This document shows, in pieces, positions 51,898 to 60,400 of a stretch of DNA of 64,000 nucleotides. Positions within the stretch are counted from its first letter, which is position 1; every line of letters starts with the position of its first letter. The stretch is from NCBI GenBank assembly GCA_938038735.1, contig CALHSW010000053.1, positions 1 to 64,000 on the forward strand. The letters are read 5' to 3'. The DNA comes from an uncultured Bacteroidia bacterium. Lineage in GTDB: Bacteria > Bacteroidota > Bacteroidia > Bacteroidales > CAJPTX01. The notes below the pieces were generated by a model. That model saw only the letters and a list, made by a program, of their open reading frames with translations. It was not told where the DNA came from and ran no database searches. The position numbers were made by a program, and so were the translations under genes.

Positions 51898-54800
51898 GAT
51901 TGACCGGTAGGCGTTTGGGGTGGGGCGTAGCGTTGGTATCAATGTTGCTAGCGGTAGGAACGCTACTCTTGCTATCCCCAGAGAGCGGTGCGCAGCAGAG
52001 GAAAGATTACTTCTCGGGGGAGGTTGGGAAATTTCCCGAAGAGCTGATAAAGCTGGTGTATGCGGGCGATAAGCTTGACAAGGCGCAGCGGCAGGAGAAC
52101 GAACTCTTTGCGCAGCTTTGGGCGCAGGATGTGCTAAGCGCAGAGGTGAAGGAGGATGTGGTGAGGCTGAGCAACGCCATGGAGCATAGAATGCCGAGCA
52201 ATAGAAAGTACTTTTCCCGCTGGAAAAAGATATTGCAGGAGAATATGCAGCAGCCGGAGCGTGCGGGTGAGTTCTCGCAGCTGCGCGAGCTGCTTACCGT
52301 GGTGCTCGGCAACCGACAGGTTACGCAGGCGCGCCAGATGGAGCTTCTAGACGATTTTTACTTCATACTGCGGGAGGGTGGGGTGCATACCACTAGGACG
52401 TTTTCGTGGCTTACGCATGGTGGATCATCATCGGTGCAGCGTAATGGGGACGATATTGCGGTGACCTATGAAGATGTGGACTTACTGTGCCAGCAGGGGA
52501 AAGACAGTATTGTGATATTTGGAACAAATGGGCGTTACGACCCGCTTTCGTGTCGCTGGGAGGGTCAAGGGGGCGAGGTGCGCTGGCTTCGCAGCGGCTT
52601 TTCGGCGGATACGGTGAGCGCATCGCTAACGAAGTATCGCATTGACATGCGGCGTAGCGAGTACGCTGCTGATACCGTGACGTTTACGCATAGGCAATAC
52701 CTTTCTTCACCCGTGCAGGGGCGGTTGGTTGACAAGCTATTGATAAATCCTGGGGGGCAGATGATTCTGTTCCCGGTCGTGGAGACCTATGGGAGCAACT
52801 ACGAGGTGAAGAGTCCGCTTGAGGGGGTGAGCTTTAAGGGGGGCGTGATTATGCAGGGGGATAGACTTGTTGGGACCGGCACGCCGCAAGAGCCGCTGCG
52901 CTTTGAGATGGAGCGTAACGATACAACGTTAATAAAGGTGATGACGCAGCGCATGGCGTTTAGCAAGGCGACGATGGCGGCCGATTACGCCACGGTGACG
53001 ATTTATCTTCGGGGCGATAGCCTTTTCCATTCTGGGCTTCGGTTTACCTATAGTGGACAGGATCAGGTGGTGCGAATACGGCCCTCGGGGCTTAAAATTA
53101 CAAGGGCCCCGATGTACAGCTCTTACCATCGCATGATAATTTACTTCGAGGAGCTATCGTGGAAGCTGGGCGATGAGAAGATGATATTTGGGCCACAGTT
53201 CGGTTCATCGCGTGGGCAGGCGTACTTCCAGTCGGACGAGTATTTTAAGGAGCAGCGGTTTGATGCCATGATGGGGCGCGATGCGGAGCATCCGTTGACG
53301 GCACTAACCCAGGCGGCTGCGGCATACGGAGGGCGGACGATACCGATAGACTTCGTGGGGCGTATCATTGGGGCGAATGCCGTGGATACACGTCGGCTGC
53401 TGATGGAGATGGCCGTGCAGGGATATGTCCTTTACGATGTAGAGGCGCAGCAGGTAACCATACTTGACCGAGTGTACAGCGACATTGATGCGCGTTTCAA
53501 GCGGAAGGACTACGATGCGATAGAGTTTTCCTCCACGGTAGGCTCGGGGATGGCGAATGCCGTGCTGGATTTAGACTCTGCGGATTTAGAGGTGTATAGC
53601 GTGGAGAGGGTGGCGGTTAGCGATTCGCAGAACGTGAGTATAACGCCGCGAGGACGCTACGTACGGTTGAAGAAGAATAGGGATTTCCAGTTTGATGGGG
53701 TGGTGAATGTGGGTATGTTCACTTTCATGGGGGATAGCCTGGAGTTTAACTACGATAACTATTCGCTTGACTTAAAGTCGGTGGATCGGGTATCGATGCG
53801 TTTCATCACCGATTCGTTAGACTATTCGGGGCGGCGAGCGCAGGATAGAATACGGTCTGATTTAGAGGATTTAACGGGATACGTGCTAATTGATAAGCCG
53901 GATAACAAGGCGGGGCTTGTTCGCAATGCGGACTACCCAGTGTTTACCTCTACCAAGCCGTCGAAGGTGTATTACAACCGCCCGGATGAGGGGGGGGCAT
54001 CGTATAGTAAGGATAAATTGTACTTTCAAGTGGATACGTTTACGTTCAAAAACATGAATACTTTTGAGCGTAAAGACATCAAGTTTAAGGGGACGATGGA
54101 GACCGGGGGTATGCTGGAAGATTTCGGTGATACGCTCCGATTGATGCCCGATAAGTCGTTGGGCTTCATTAAGAAGACTCCACCAGAGGGGATGCCGCTC
54201 TACGGTGGCAAAGCGAGGTTCTACGATAACATTATGCTGAGCAATCAGGGGCTGATGGGGGACGGACGGCTTGAGTACAAGACCTCGACAACGGAGGCGC
54301 ATAATTTTATATTCTACACAGATTCAATGTATGCCACCAGCACGAGTTTCAATTTGGCTCAGGAGGATAGCTCCATGAACAGCGTGCCGGATGTGCGGGG
54401 GAAGCAGCATAGGGTGCGCTGGGTGCCGGAGGAGGATGAATTTTGGGTCTATAAGGGGCCGGAGGCGTTCCAGATGTACCGTAACGAGGCCGATTTCGCT
54501 GGGGATATCGTGTTGACATCAAAAGGGCTGCAAGGGCGAGGCACTGTGGAGATGCGCAAGGCCAAGATGACATCGGAAAACTTTACATTTCGGCGGAGGG
54601 ATTGGCTCTCGGAGGCGATGAGTATCCGTTTTTACGCAGAGGCTGACAACAGCTCGGCATTCAGCTCCGATTCTGTGCGAGGGGCGGTAGATTACGATAG
54701 CCGGACGGGGGATTTCAACAGCGTGATGAGTACCATTGCGGGGAATCTTGATGCGTTGCAGTACAAGGTGTACGCAGATACGCTGCAATGGCCTATTGAT

Positions 54801-56441
54801 AAGGACGAGATCGTTATCAGCACCGCGGGCGTGCAGGAAGCACTGGCCAAAGGAAAGTTTAAGCCACCGCGCTACCTCGATTTAGACTCCATGCCGATGG
54901 GGTCAATATTCTATTCCATAAGGCCGGATGAGGATTCGCTCTACTTCATGTCGTCGAGGGCTACGTACCAGTTTAGTAATCCTCATTTGCAGGCGGAGGG
55001 GGTGCAATACGTTCTGTCTGCCGATGCGCAGGTGGTAGTGCCGAGCATGCATGTGGATGTAAAGGTGCAGGAGCGCATGCTTCCCTTCAATGGAGCTACG
55101 ATATATGCCGATGCGAAACGGCAGACGCATCGAATGTACGATGCAAACGTTGAGGTGCGGGGAGGCGAGTCGTACGCAGGAAAGGGGAAAATGGATTACG
55201 AGAGCGATTATGATAAGGCGCAACAGCTAATACTTGATTCGATATACGTGGTGAAGGAGCAGGGAGTACCCCATACGCAAGCGTATTCCACAGTAGATAG
55301 CGCGGCGAATTTCCATCTCAATAGTAAGTTTACCTATGTGGGGAAGGTGACAGTGGATGCTAACGAGAAGATGCTGCATTACCGCGGAGGTGCCAAGCCG
55401 ATTTATTCATGCGGGCTAATGGAGGGAGAGCTTTTGTCGTTTGCATCGAGACTAGCGCCTGATAGCCTGTTCATTCCGTATGGGCCGAAAGCCAAGAGCG
55501 TGGCTGGGGCGCGGCTAGTGAGCGGGACTACGATGGACTACATCAATACGAGCCCCTACACGGCGTTTTTGACGAAGAGCCGGGATGTGCAGGATGCGGA
55601 GCTATTCCCTGTGGAGGGACTTTTGACGTATGATAAGACGAAGGGGCGCTACGTGCTTGGAGACAAAGGCGTTTTTGAGCGGCCTGATACCATTCTGCAC
55701 AGAGTAGAGTTGGATCCAGCGGAGTGCAGGTTGTTTATGGATGGAGAGCTGGCGCTCCCATACGATTTTGCCCAGGTGTCGGCCTATGCCACGGGGCGTG
55801 TCACGCAGGAGATACGTGACTCTTCGGTGTCAGCGCGGGTGTTCCTTGATTTGGATTTCTTTTTTAACAGCGTTGCGCTGAAGCTTATCGCAAGCGATTT
55901 GGCGGGGCGTGAAACGTTGGACAACGTTGACCAGCGCCAGGAGGTATTTTTGACAGGGCTGCGCAAACGGTTGCCATATAAAAAGTTTGCGCCATTGCTA
56001 GAGCAGATTCAGCTTTTTGGAGCAACCAAGGAGCCCATTAAGGAGTTGCAGTCAACGCTGTCGCTAAGCGATGTGCAGATGGTGTGGGATCGGTTTACCC
56101 GGTCTTTCGTATCGCGTGGGCGTTTAGGTATTGGAGCGGTAGGAGGTCAGTATGTAGGGAAGCGTGTCAATGGCTTCTTGGAGATGAACAAGCGTTTCGG
56201 GGGAGATTATTTCGTGCTGTATCTTGAGCCGGCCCCGGGTGAGTTTTACCTTTTTCAGTTCACCGGGGAGACAATGTATATAGTGTCGTCCAATCAGGCG
56301 ATGCTAGATTTAATCAACAAGGTAAAGCCCAATAAGAGAAGGAGGAAGGCGGATAGGAGTGGGCGTAAGTACGTATATACGGTAGGGACGATGGACGAGG
56401 TGGAGATAGCGCAGAAGCGTTATCGAGAGCTGTTGAAATAG
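51894..56441 (+). CDS. 1515-residue exported protein of unknown function
   Basis: A very large protein that I do not recognise. The ATG at 51894 overlaps the prmA stop (ATGA) and gives a hydrophobic N-terminus (residues 7-30, LGWGVALVSMLLAVGTLLLL) followed by SGAQQ, a probable signal peptide. Residues about 30-150 are helical. The rest is mostly beta-rich, with recurring elements like GDSLFHSGLRFTY, FMGDSLEFNYDNYSLDL and MEVRGGESYAGKGK-like patterns (VRGGESYAGKGKMDYES), which suggests a long repetitive beta structure. The C-terminus is basic (NKVKPNKRRRKADRSGRK). No sorting domain, barrel-ending Phe or enzyme motif is seen. Coupling to prmA points to steady, housekeeping-level expression. Possibly an envelope scaffold. 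Confidence 0.8.
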   Translation: MRLTGRRLGWGVALVSMLLAVGTLLLLSPESGAQQRKDYFSGEVGKFPEELIKLVYAGDKLDKAQRQENELFAQLWAQDVLSAEVKEDVVRLSNAMEHRMPSNRKYFSRWKKILQENMQQPERAGEFSQLRELLTVVLGNRQVTQARQMELLDDFYFILREGGVHTTRTFSWLTHGGSSSVQRNGDDIAVTYEDVDLLCQQGKDSIVIFGTNGRYDPLSCRWEGQGGEVRWLRSGFSADTVSASLTKYRIDMRRSEYAADTVTFTHRQYLSSPVQGRLVDKLLINPGGQMILFPVVETYGSNYEVKSPLEGVSFKGGVIMQGDRLVGTGTPQEPLRFEMERNDTTLIKVMTQRMAFSKATMAADYATVTIYLRGDSLFHSGLRFTYSGQDQVVRIRPSGLKITRAPMYSSYHRMIIYFEELSWKLGDEKMIFGPQFGSSRGQAYFQSDEYFKEQRFDAMMGRDAEHPLTALTQAAAAYGGRTIPIDFVGRIIGANAVDTRRLLMEMAVQGYVLYDVEAQQVTILDRVYSDIDARFKRKDYDAIEFSSTVGSGMANAVLDLDSADLEVYSVERVAVSDSQNVSITPRGRYVRLKKNRDFQFDGVVNVGMFTFMGDSLEFNYDNYSLDLKSVDRVSMRFITDSLDYSGRRAQDRIRSDLEDLTGYVLIDKPDNKAGLVRNADYPVFTSTKPSKVYYNRPDEGGASYSKDKLYFQVDTFTFKNMNTFERKDIKFKGTMETGGMLEDFGDTLRLMPDKSLGFIKKTPPEGMPLYGGKARFYDNIMLSNQGLMGDGRLEYKTSTTEAHNFIFYTDSMYATSTSFNLAQEDSSMNSVPDVRGKQHRVRWVPEEDEFWVYKGPEAFQMYRNEADFAGDIVLTSKGLQGRGTVEMRKAKMTSENFTFRRRDWLSEAMSIRFYAEADNSSAFSSDSVRGAVDYDSRTGDFNSVMSTIAGNLDALQYKVYADTLQWPIDKDEIVISTAGVQEALAKGKFKPPRYLDLDSMPMGSIFYSIRPDEDSLYFMSSRATYQFSNPHLQAEGVQYVLSADAQVVVPSMHVDVKVQERMLPFNGATIYADAKRQTHRMYDANVEVRGGESYAGKGKMDYESDYDKAQQLILDSIYVVKEQGVPHTQAYSTVDSAANFHLNSKFTYVGKVTVDANEKMLHYRGGAKPIYSCGLMEGELLSFASRLAPDSLFIPYGPKAKSVAGARLVSGTTMDYINTSPYTAFLTKSRDVQDAELFPVEGLLTYDKTKGRYVLGDKGVFERPDTILHRVELDPAECRLFMDGELALPYDFAQVSAYATGRVTQEIRDSSVSARVFLDLDFFFNSVALKLIASDLAGRETLDNVDQRQEVFLTGLRKRLPYKKFAPLLEQIQLFGATKEPIKELQSTLSLSDVQMVWDRFTRSFVSRGRLGIGAVGGQYVGKRVNGFLEMNKRFGGDYFVLYLEPAPGEFYLFQFTGETMYIVSSNQAMLDLINKVKPNKRRRKADRSGRKYVYTVGTMDEVEIAQKRYRELLK

Positions 56442-56593
56442 TATGTAGGCGAAGGGAGGTATATTGTGCGAAAATCCTGATTACTAAAACTAAAGGAATG
56501 CAGGGTTAACATTTAGATAGCGTGTTACGTATCAGCTAAGAAAGACGGAGTTGGGCGGAGCAGAAAAGGTTAAGTATAGAAAGTGTGGATTCG

Positions 56594-57247
56594 ATGCAGG
56601 AACATTCAGAGGTTCATACAGAGCTTTCGCAGCAGGAGCTTGAGGCAGCGGTAGTGCAGTTAGAACGCCGCTTGAGGAGCTATACGGAGCGGGCGGCGCT
56701 GTTGGGCTTTTCGTATGTGGGAAGGATGCCGTTCCAGAGCGTGAGTCCGATGCTGGAGGTGATACGCGAGACGCTTGAAGGGGAGGAGAGCGTGGCATTG
56801 CAGCAGCGGAGGCGGCTGAACCACGTGGCGGTGGAGCTGCTGCAGAATGTGAGCAGACACGGTTATGATGGGGCAGCGCGAGGCGAGGCGAGGCGACCGT
56901 TAGGGTTTGCGCTATTCCGTGTGGAGCGAAGCCAAATGCGGGTGGTGACGGCGAATTTATGCGTGCGGAAGGTTGCGGAGAGTGTACAGGCGAGCGTGGT
57001 ACGGTTGAATAGCCTCACGCTGGATCAGGTTCGGGCATTGCATAAGGTGCAGCTGACGGGGGGAGAGATTTCCGATAGGGGCGGTGCGGGGTTGGGATTG
57101 ATGGATGTGATAATGCGGAGCGGGCAGCCGTTGGGGGTGTATAGGGAGGCTGTCAACGAGGAGCTGGATTTGCTTGAGCTATCGTCGAGTATACCAACGC
57201 AGGTGGCGGCGGCTGATGAAAATAAATGCGCAGAGAAGGTGAAATAA
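56594..57247 (+). CDS. SiaB-family protein kinase / anti-sigma-type ATPase
   Basis: A 217-residue cytoplasmic protein with a GHKL-type ATP-binding core: N-box VAVELLQNVSRHGYDG (about residues 77-92) and G-box RGGAGLGLMDVIMRSG (about 158-173). This length and the motif pair match the SiaB family, serine kinases that phosphorylate the small partner SiaC and regulate diguanylate-cyclase or partner-switch signalling. No SiaC, SiaA or phosphatase gene is adjacent. The ATG at 56594 (MQEHSEV) is taken as start; an in-frame GTG lies 9 bases upstream. It stands between the giant gene and the YD-repeat/PorV genes. Confidence 0.72.
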   Translation: MQEHSEVHTELSQQELEAAVVQLERRLRSYTERAALLGFSYVGRMPFQSVSPMLEVIRETLEGEESVALQQRRRLNHVAVELLQNVSRHGYDGAARGEARRPLGFALFRVERSQMRVVTANLCVRKVAESVQASVVRLNSLTLDQVRALHKVQLTGGEISDRGGAGLGLMDVIMRSGQPLGVYREAVNEELDLLELSSSIPTQVAAADENKCAEKVK

Positions 57248-57262
57248 AATGGGGAGCTTGTG

Positions 57263-58267
57263 ATGAACAAAAATAGGGTGATACTAGTGGGAGTATTGGT
57301 GCTGGGGGCGTTAACGACGGCTCCTGCGAAGGGGCAGTTGGATCGGGAGGCCATGGAGCGTGCACGAATGAAGGGGAGCAACGTAAAGGTTTGCGAGCAG
57401 TATACGCACAAATATGTAAAAGGAGAGCCGAAGGCCGAGGGCTATTTGACCACCAAAACGACCTACGATAAGGAGGGCAATCCGCTTTTGGTGGTGAATT
57501 ACCGTGCGAATGGGGATGAGTCATCGCGCCTGTACTATACCTACAACGATAAGGGGCAGCGGATAGAGTACCGCAAAGAGGAGGCTTGGAAAGATGATAA
57601 GACGGGAAAGATATCGATGCGAACCTTTTTTAAACAGCGTTTCACGTATAACACAAGGGGTGACAAGCGCTCAGAGGTAGGCTTTGACGGTGCGGCGAAC
57701 TACAGAGTTATGTACAACTATTTGCCGAACGGCAAGTTGGCCGACATCACAAAGTATGATGGCGACAACAGCATTTCGGAGCGTTGGACGTACTCCTACG
57801 ATGGGAAGAAGCAGATAATAGAGGTAATGCCGACGAATCGGCAGCCGTATCGGGTGGAGAAGGTGTTTGATAATGAAGGGCGTTTGCTTTCAGATAAGCA
57901 GATAGGACAGGACAAGCAAGAGATGCGCCGCGTGGAGTTCACCTATGACCAGGCTGGGCGTGTGGCAACCGAGGCAGAGTTTTACGGTGGGAAGCCCCGT
58001 TCATTCCAGCGCTATAGGTACGACACAAATGGACAGCTTTTGGAAGTGAAGCAGCGGCGCCCCGATGGACAAGAGCTGGAGAGCAATGCGTACAAGTACG
58101 ATAAGGATGGGAATTTGGTGGAGGAGCGTTGGATAGATAAGGATCCGAAGTTGGTATCAACTAAGGTATCGGAGTTTGAAGCGAGCGGCGATATGGTGCG
58201 CATGGAGTCGTACTATGCGCCCTACCGCTACCGCGTGATGTATACGTACAAGTATGAGCGATTTTAG
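57263..58267 (+). CDS. exported YD-repeat-like protein
   Basis: A 334-residue exported protein. A signal peptide (MNKNRVILVGVLVLGALTTA) is followed by about ten beta-hairpin units of the YD/RHS kind: YDKEGNPLLVVNYR, YNDKGQRIEYRKEE, FDNEGRLLSDKQIG, YDQAGRVATEAEFY, YDTNGQLLEVKQRR and YDKDGNLVEERWID. Such repeats form a beta-sheet coil; in Bacteroidota, short forms are common as envelope proteins of unknown role. There is no toxin domain. Start at the ATG 57263, next to a GTG. Terminator at 58294. Confidence 0.75.
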   Translation: MNKNRVILVGVLVLGALTTAPAKGQLDREAMERARMKGSNVKVCEQYTHKYVKGEPKAEGYLTTKTTYDKEGNPLLVVNYRANGDESSRLYYTYNDKGQRIEYRKEEAWKDDKTGKISMRTFFKQRFTYNTRGDKRSEVGFDGAANYRVMYNYLPNGKLADITKYDGDNSISERWTYSYDGKKQIIEVMPTNRQPYRVEKVFDNEGRLLSDKQIGQDKQEMRRVEFTYDQAGRVATEAEFYGGKPRSFQRYRYDTNGQLLEVKQRRPDGQELESNAYKYDKDGNLVEERWIDKDPKLVSTKVSEFEASGDMVRMESYYAPYRYRVMYTYKYERF

Positions 58268-58293
58268 TTTGGGCAATCAGTTATTTCGGTTAG

Positions 58294-58320
58294 AGGGGAG
58301 GCTTTGGGCTTCCCCTTTTT
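58294..58320 (+). terminator. rho-independent terminator
   Basis: aggggag pairs with ctt-cccct around ctttggg (one mismatch), then tttttt. Ends the YD-repeat gene transcript and separates it from porV. Confidence 0.7.
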
Positions 58321-58435
58321 TGTGGCCGTTGGTTGGCTGGGCAAGAGAGAAGTGCGCAGGGGGTAGCGTTTAGTGGGGAAAAAGGGAAAGAAAATATTTG
58401 CTAGGGTGTACGTCAAATAAATTGCAAAAAGGTAT

Positions 58436-58443
58436 TACCTTTG
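58436..58443 (+). promoter_or_regulatory. promoter core TAccTTTG for porV
   Basis: TACCTTTG, 87 bases before the ATG; a TTG at the usual distance is not clear. Confidence 0.55.
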
Positions 58444-58530
58444 CGAAAGGTGTATGCAAGATGCGTGATTGCGATTGCGGCGGGAGGTAGGAGAGAGGGC
58501 AATAGGTGAACAGATAAAAATGGAGTAGCT

Positions 58531-59787
58531 ATGCGGGTAGCAAAAAGTATAGCGTTGTTAGTGGTCTTACTGGTCGGGATGCCTTCGGTGCGGCTGGCGG
58601 CGCAGGTGTCGGTCTCAACGCAGGAGATAGATGGGCGAACCAATGGCGATGGTGCGGGGAAGAGTCGGAATCTCATTCAGGTGGCAGTGCCGTTGCTGAG
58701 CGTGGCACCAGACTCTCGGGCCGCGGGCATGGGCGATGTGGGGGCGGCGAGCGAGCCGGACGTGAATAGCCAGCACTGGAATCTATCGAAGTACGCGCTC
58801 ATTGACAAGAAGTGGGGGATAAGCCTTTCGTATATACCGTGGCTGCGGAGGCTGACGAAAGATATAAACCTTGCGTATTTGGCTGGTTACTACCGAATTG
58901 ATAAATGGCAGGCGGTATCGGCCTCTTTGCGCTACTTCTCCATGGGGCAGATGAATTTCACCGATGAGCAGGGGCAGCCGATTAGGACGCACAACCCCAA
59001 CGAGTTTGCCATTGATGTGGGGTATTCCCGTAGGTTTATCGATGGGTTCAGCGGGGGCGTGGGGTTTCGCTTCATCCGTTCGGATTTGACTGGGGGTGTG
59101 GCTCAGGCCAATCAGACTTCCAAGGCGGGGATGTCATACGCGGCTGATGTGACGCTGTACTACGAGAAGGATCTAACCGTGGCGCAGCTCCCCGCGGAGA
59201 TGGCCTTCGGGGCGGCGTTCACCAATATTGGGTCTAGGATGTCGTACAACGGGGTGCACAAGTATTTTATACCCATCACCATGCGTCTCGGCGGGCGATT
59301 CTCGATCTCTTTGGACGATTACAACATGGTTTCGGGAATGGTGGATGCATCGAAGCTGCTCGTGCCGACCCCGCCGCTGTACAATCCTGATAGAACGATT
59401 GCGAAGGGTAAAAACCCCGATGTAGGCGTGGCGCAGGGCGTATTCCAATCGTTTGCCGATGCGCCGGGCGGATCGCTTGAGGAGTTCCACGAGGTGTACT
59501 GGGGTGCGGGGGTTGAGTATTGGTATAACAGGCTCTTCGCGCTGCGCTTTGGCTACTTCTATGAGCACCAGAGCAAGGGCGGGCGGCAATACTTCACCCT
59601 AGGCGCCGGGGTGAGCTATAATGTTTTCACGCTCGATGCGGCGTACCTTATCCCGACGGCGGGGTTCAACAGCCCTATGGCCAACACGGTACGCTTCTCG
59701 CTGATGGTGAATTTCAATGAGCCAGCCAAGAAGAGCAAAGCAAAACTTGGCGCATCAAAAATGGAGAAGGAAGAGACAACGAACTAA
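58531..59787 (+). CDS. porV: T9SS outer-membrane protein PorV
   Basis: PorV shuttles cargo of the type IX secretion system between the translocon and the attachment complex in the outer membrane. The 418-residue protein has a signal peptide (MRVAKSIALLVVLLVGMPSV, cleaved near LAAQ) and a FadL-type beta-barrel. Family-typical sequences are PLLSVAPDSRAAGMGDVGAA (about residues 55-74), QHWNLSKYALIDKKWGISLS, SASLRYFSMGQMNF, FAIDVGYSRRFIDGFSGGVG and GAGVEYWYNRLFALRFGYFY. The porU protease gene, often next to porV, is not here. ispF follows 35 bases downstream. Confidence 0.87.
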   Translation: MRVAKSIALLVVLLVGMPSVRLAAQVSVSTQEIDGRTNGDGAGKSRNLIQVAVPLLSVAPDSRAAGMGDVGAASEPDVNSQHWNLSKYALIDKKWGISLSYIPWLRRLTKDINLAYLAGYYRIDKWQAVSASLRYFSMGQMNFTDEQGQPIRTHNPNEFAIDVGYSRRFIDGFSGGVGFRFIRSDLTGGVAQANQTSKAGMSYAADVTLYYEKDLTVAQLPAEMAFGAAFTNIGSRMSYNGVHKYFIPITMRLGGRFSISLDDYNMVSGMVDASKLLVPTPPLYNPDRTIAKGKNPDVGVAQGVFQSFADAPGGSLEEFHEVYWGAGVEYWYNRLFALRFGYFYEHQSKGGRQYFTLGAGVSYNVFTLDAAYLIPTAGFNSPMANTVRFSLMVNFNEPAKKSKAKLGASKMEKEETTN

Positions 59788-59822
59788 TGGTCTTAAAGAC
59801 CTTATAGAAAGGAGCATAAGCT

Positions 59823-60371
59823 GTGACACAGAGGAGAATGGGGGATTTTCGTGTGGGGACGGGGTATGATATACACCGTCTGGAGAAGGGCTTACCGCTG
59901 CGGCTCTGCGGGGTGACGGTGGAGAGCGACTTTGGGGCGGTGGGGCATTCGGATGCGGATGCGGCGCTGCATGCGCTGTGCGATGCCATCCTTGGTGCGC
60001 TGTCGCTGGGCGACATAGGGACGCTCTTCCCCGATGATAACCCACAGTATAAGGATATGGATAGCCGGCGGCTGCTTGAGGAGGTGGTGTGCCGCATGGA
60101 GGAGGCGGGATTCCTTGTGGAGAATGCCGACATTACCATTGTGCTTGAGCAGCCCAAGCTGCGGCAGTACGTGGAGGCGATGCGCACCGAGGTGGCAAAA
60201 ATACTGCAGGTGGACGAGGAGAGCGTAGGGGTAAAAGCAAAAACGAAGGAGGGGCTTGGGCCGGAGGGGCGCGGGGAGGCGGTGTCGTGCCAGGCGGTGG
60301 TGCTGCTACGGAATAGAGGGTATATGCCATCGTGGGGATCCATAGGTGGTCTTAGAGACATGTTCTACTAG
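59823..60371 (+). CDS. ispF: 2-C-methyl-D-erythritol 2,4-cyclodiphosphate synthase
   Basis: IspF makes the cyclodiphosphate of the methylerythritol (MEP) isoprenoid pathway. The 182 residues are about 20 longer than usual, partly from an extended C-terminus (YMPSWGSIGGLRDMFY). Metal ligands are in VGTGYDIHRL (Asp, His) and VGHSDADAALHALCDAILGA (His). TIVLEQPKL and VKAKTKEGLGPEGRGE are further family blocks. GTG at 59823 follows aaaggagc at a good distance and is preferred; an ATG at 59838 is also possible. Confidence 0.95.
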   Translation: MTQRRMGDFRVGTGYDIHRLEKGLPLRLCGVTVESDFGAVGHSDADAALHALCDAILGALSLGDIGTLFPDDNPQYKDMDSRRLLEEVVCRMEEAGFLVENADITIVLEQPKLRQYVEAMRTEVAKILQVDEESVGVKAKTKEGLGPEGRGEAVSCQAVVLLRNRGYMPSWGSIGGLRDMFY

Positions 60372-60400
60372 CATTATTTTGAGGAGGTATTCGTTTCGTT

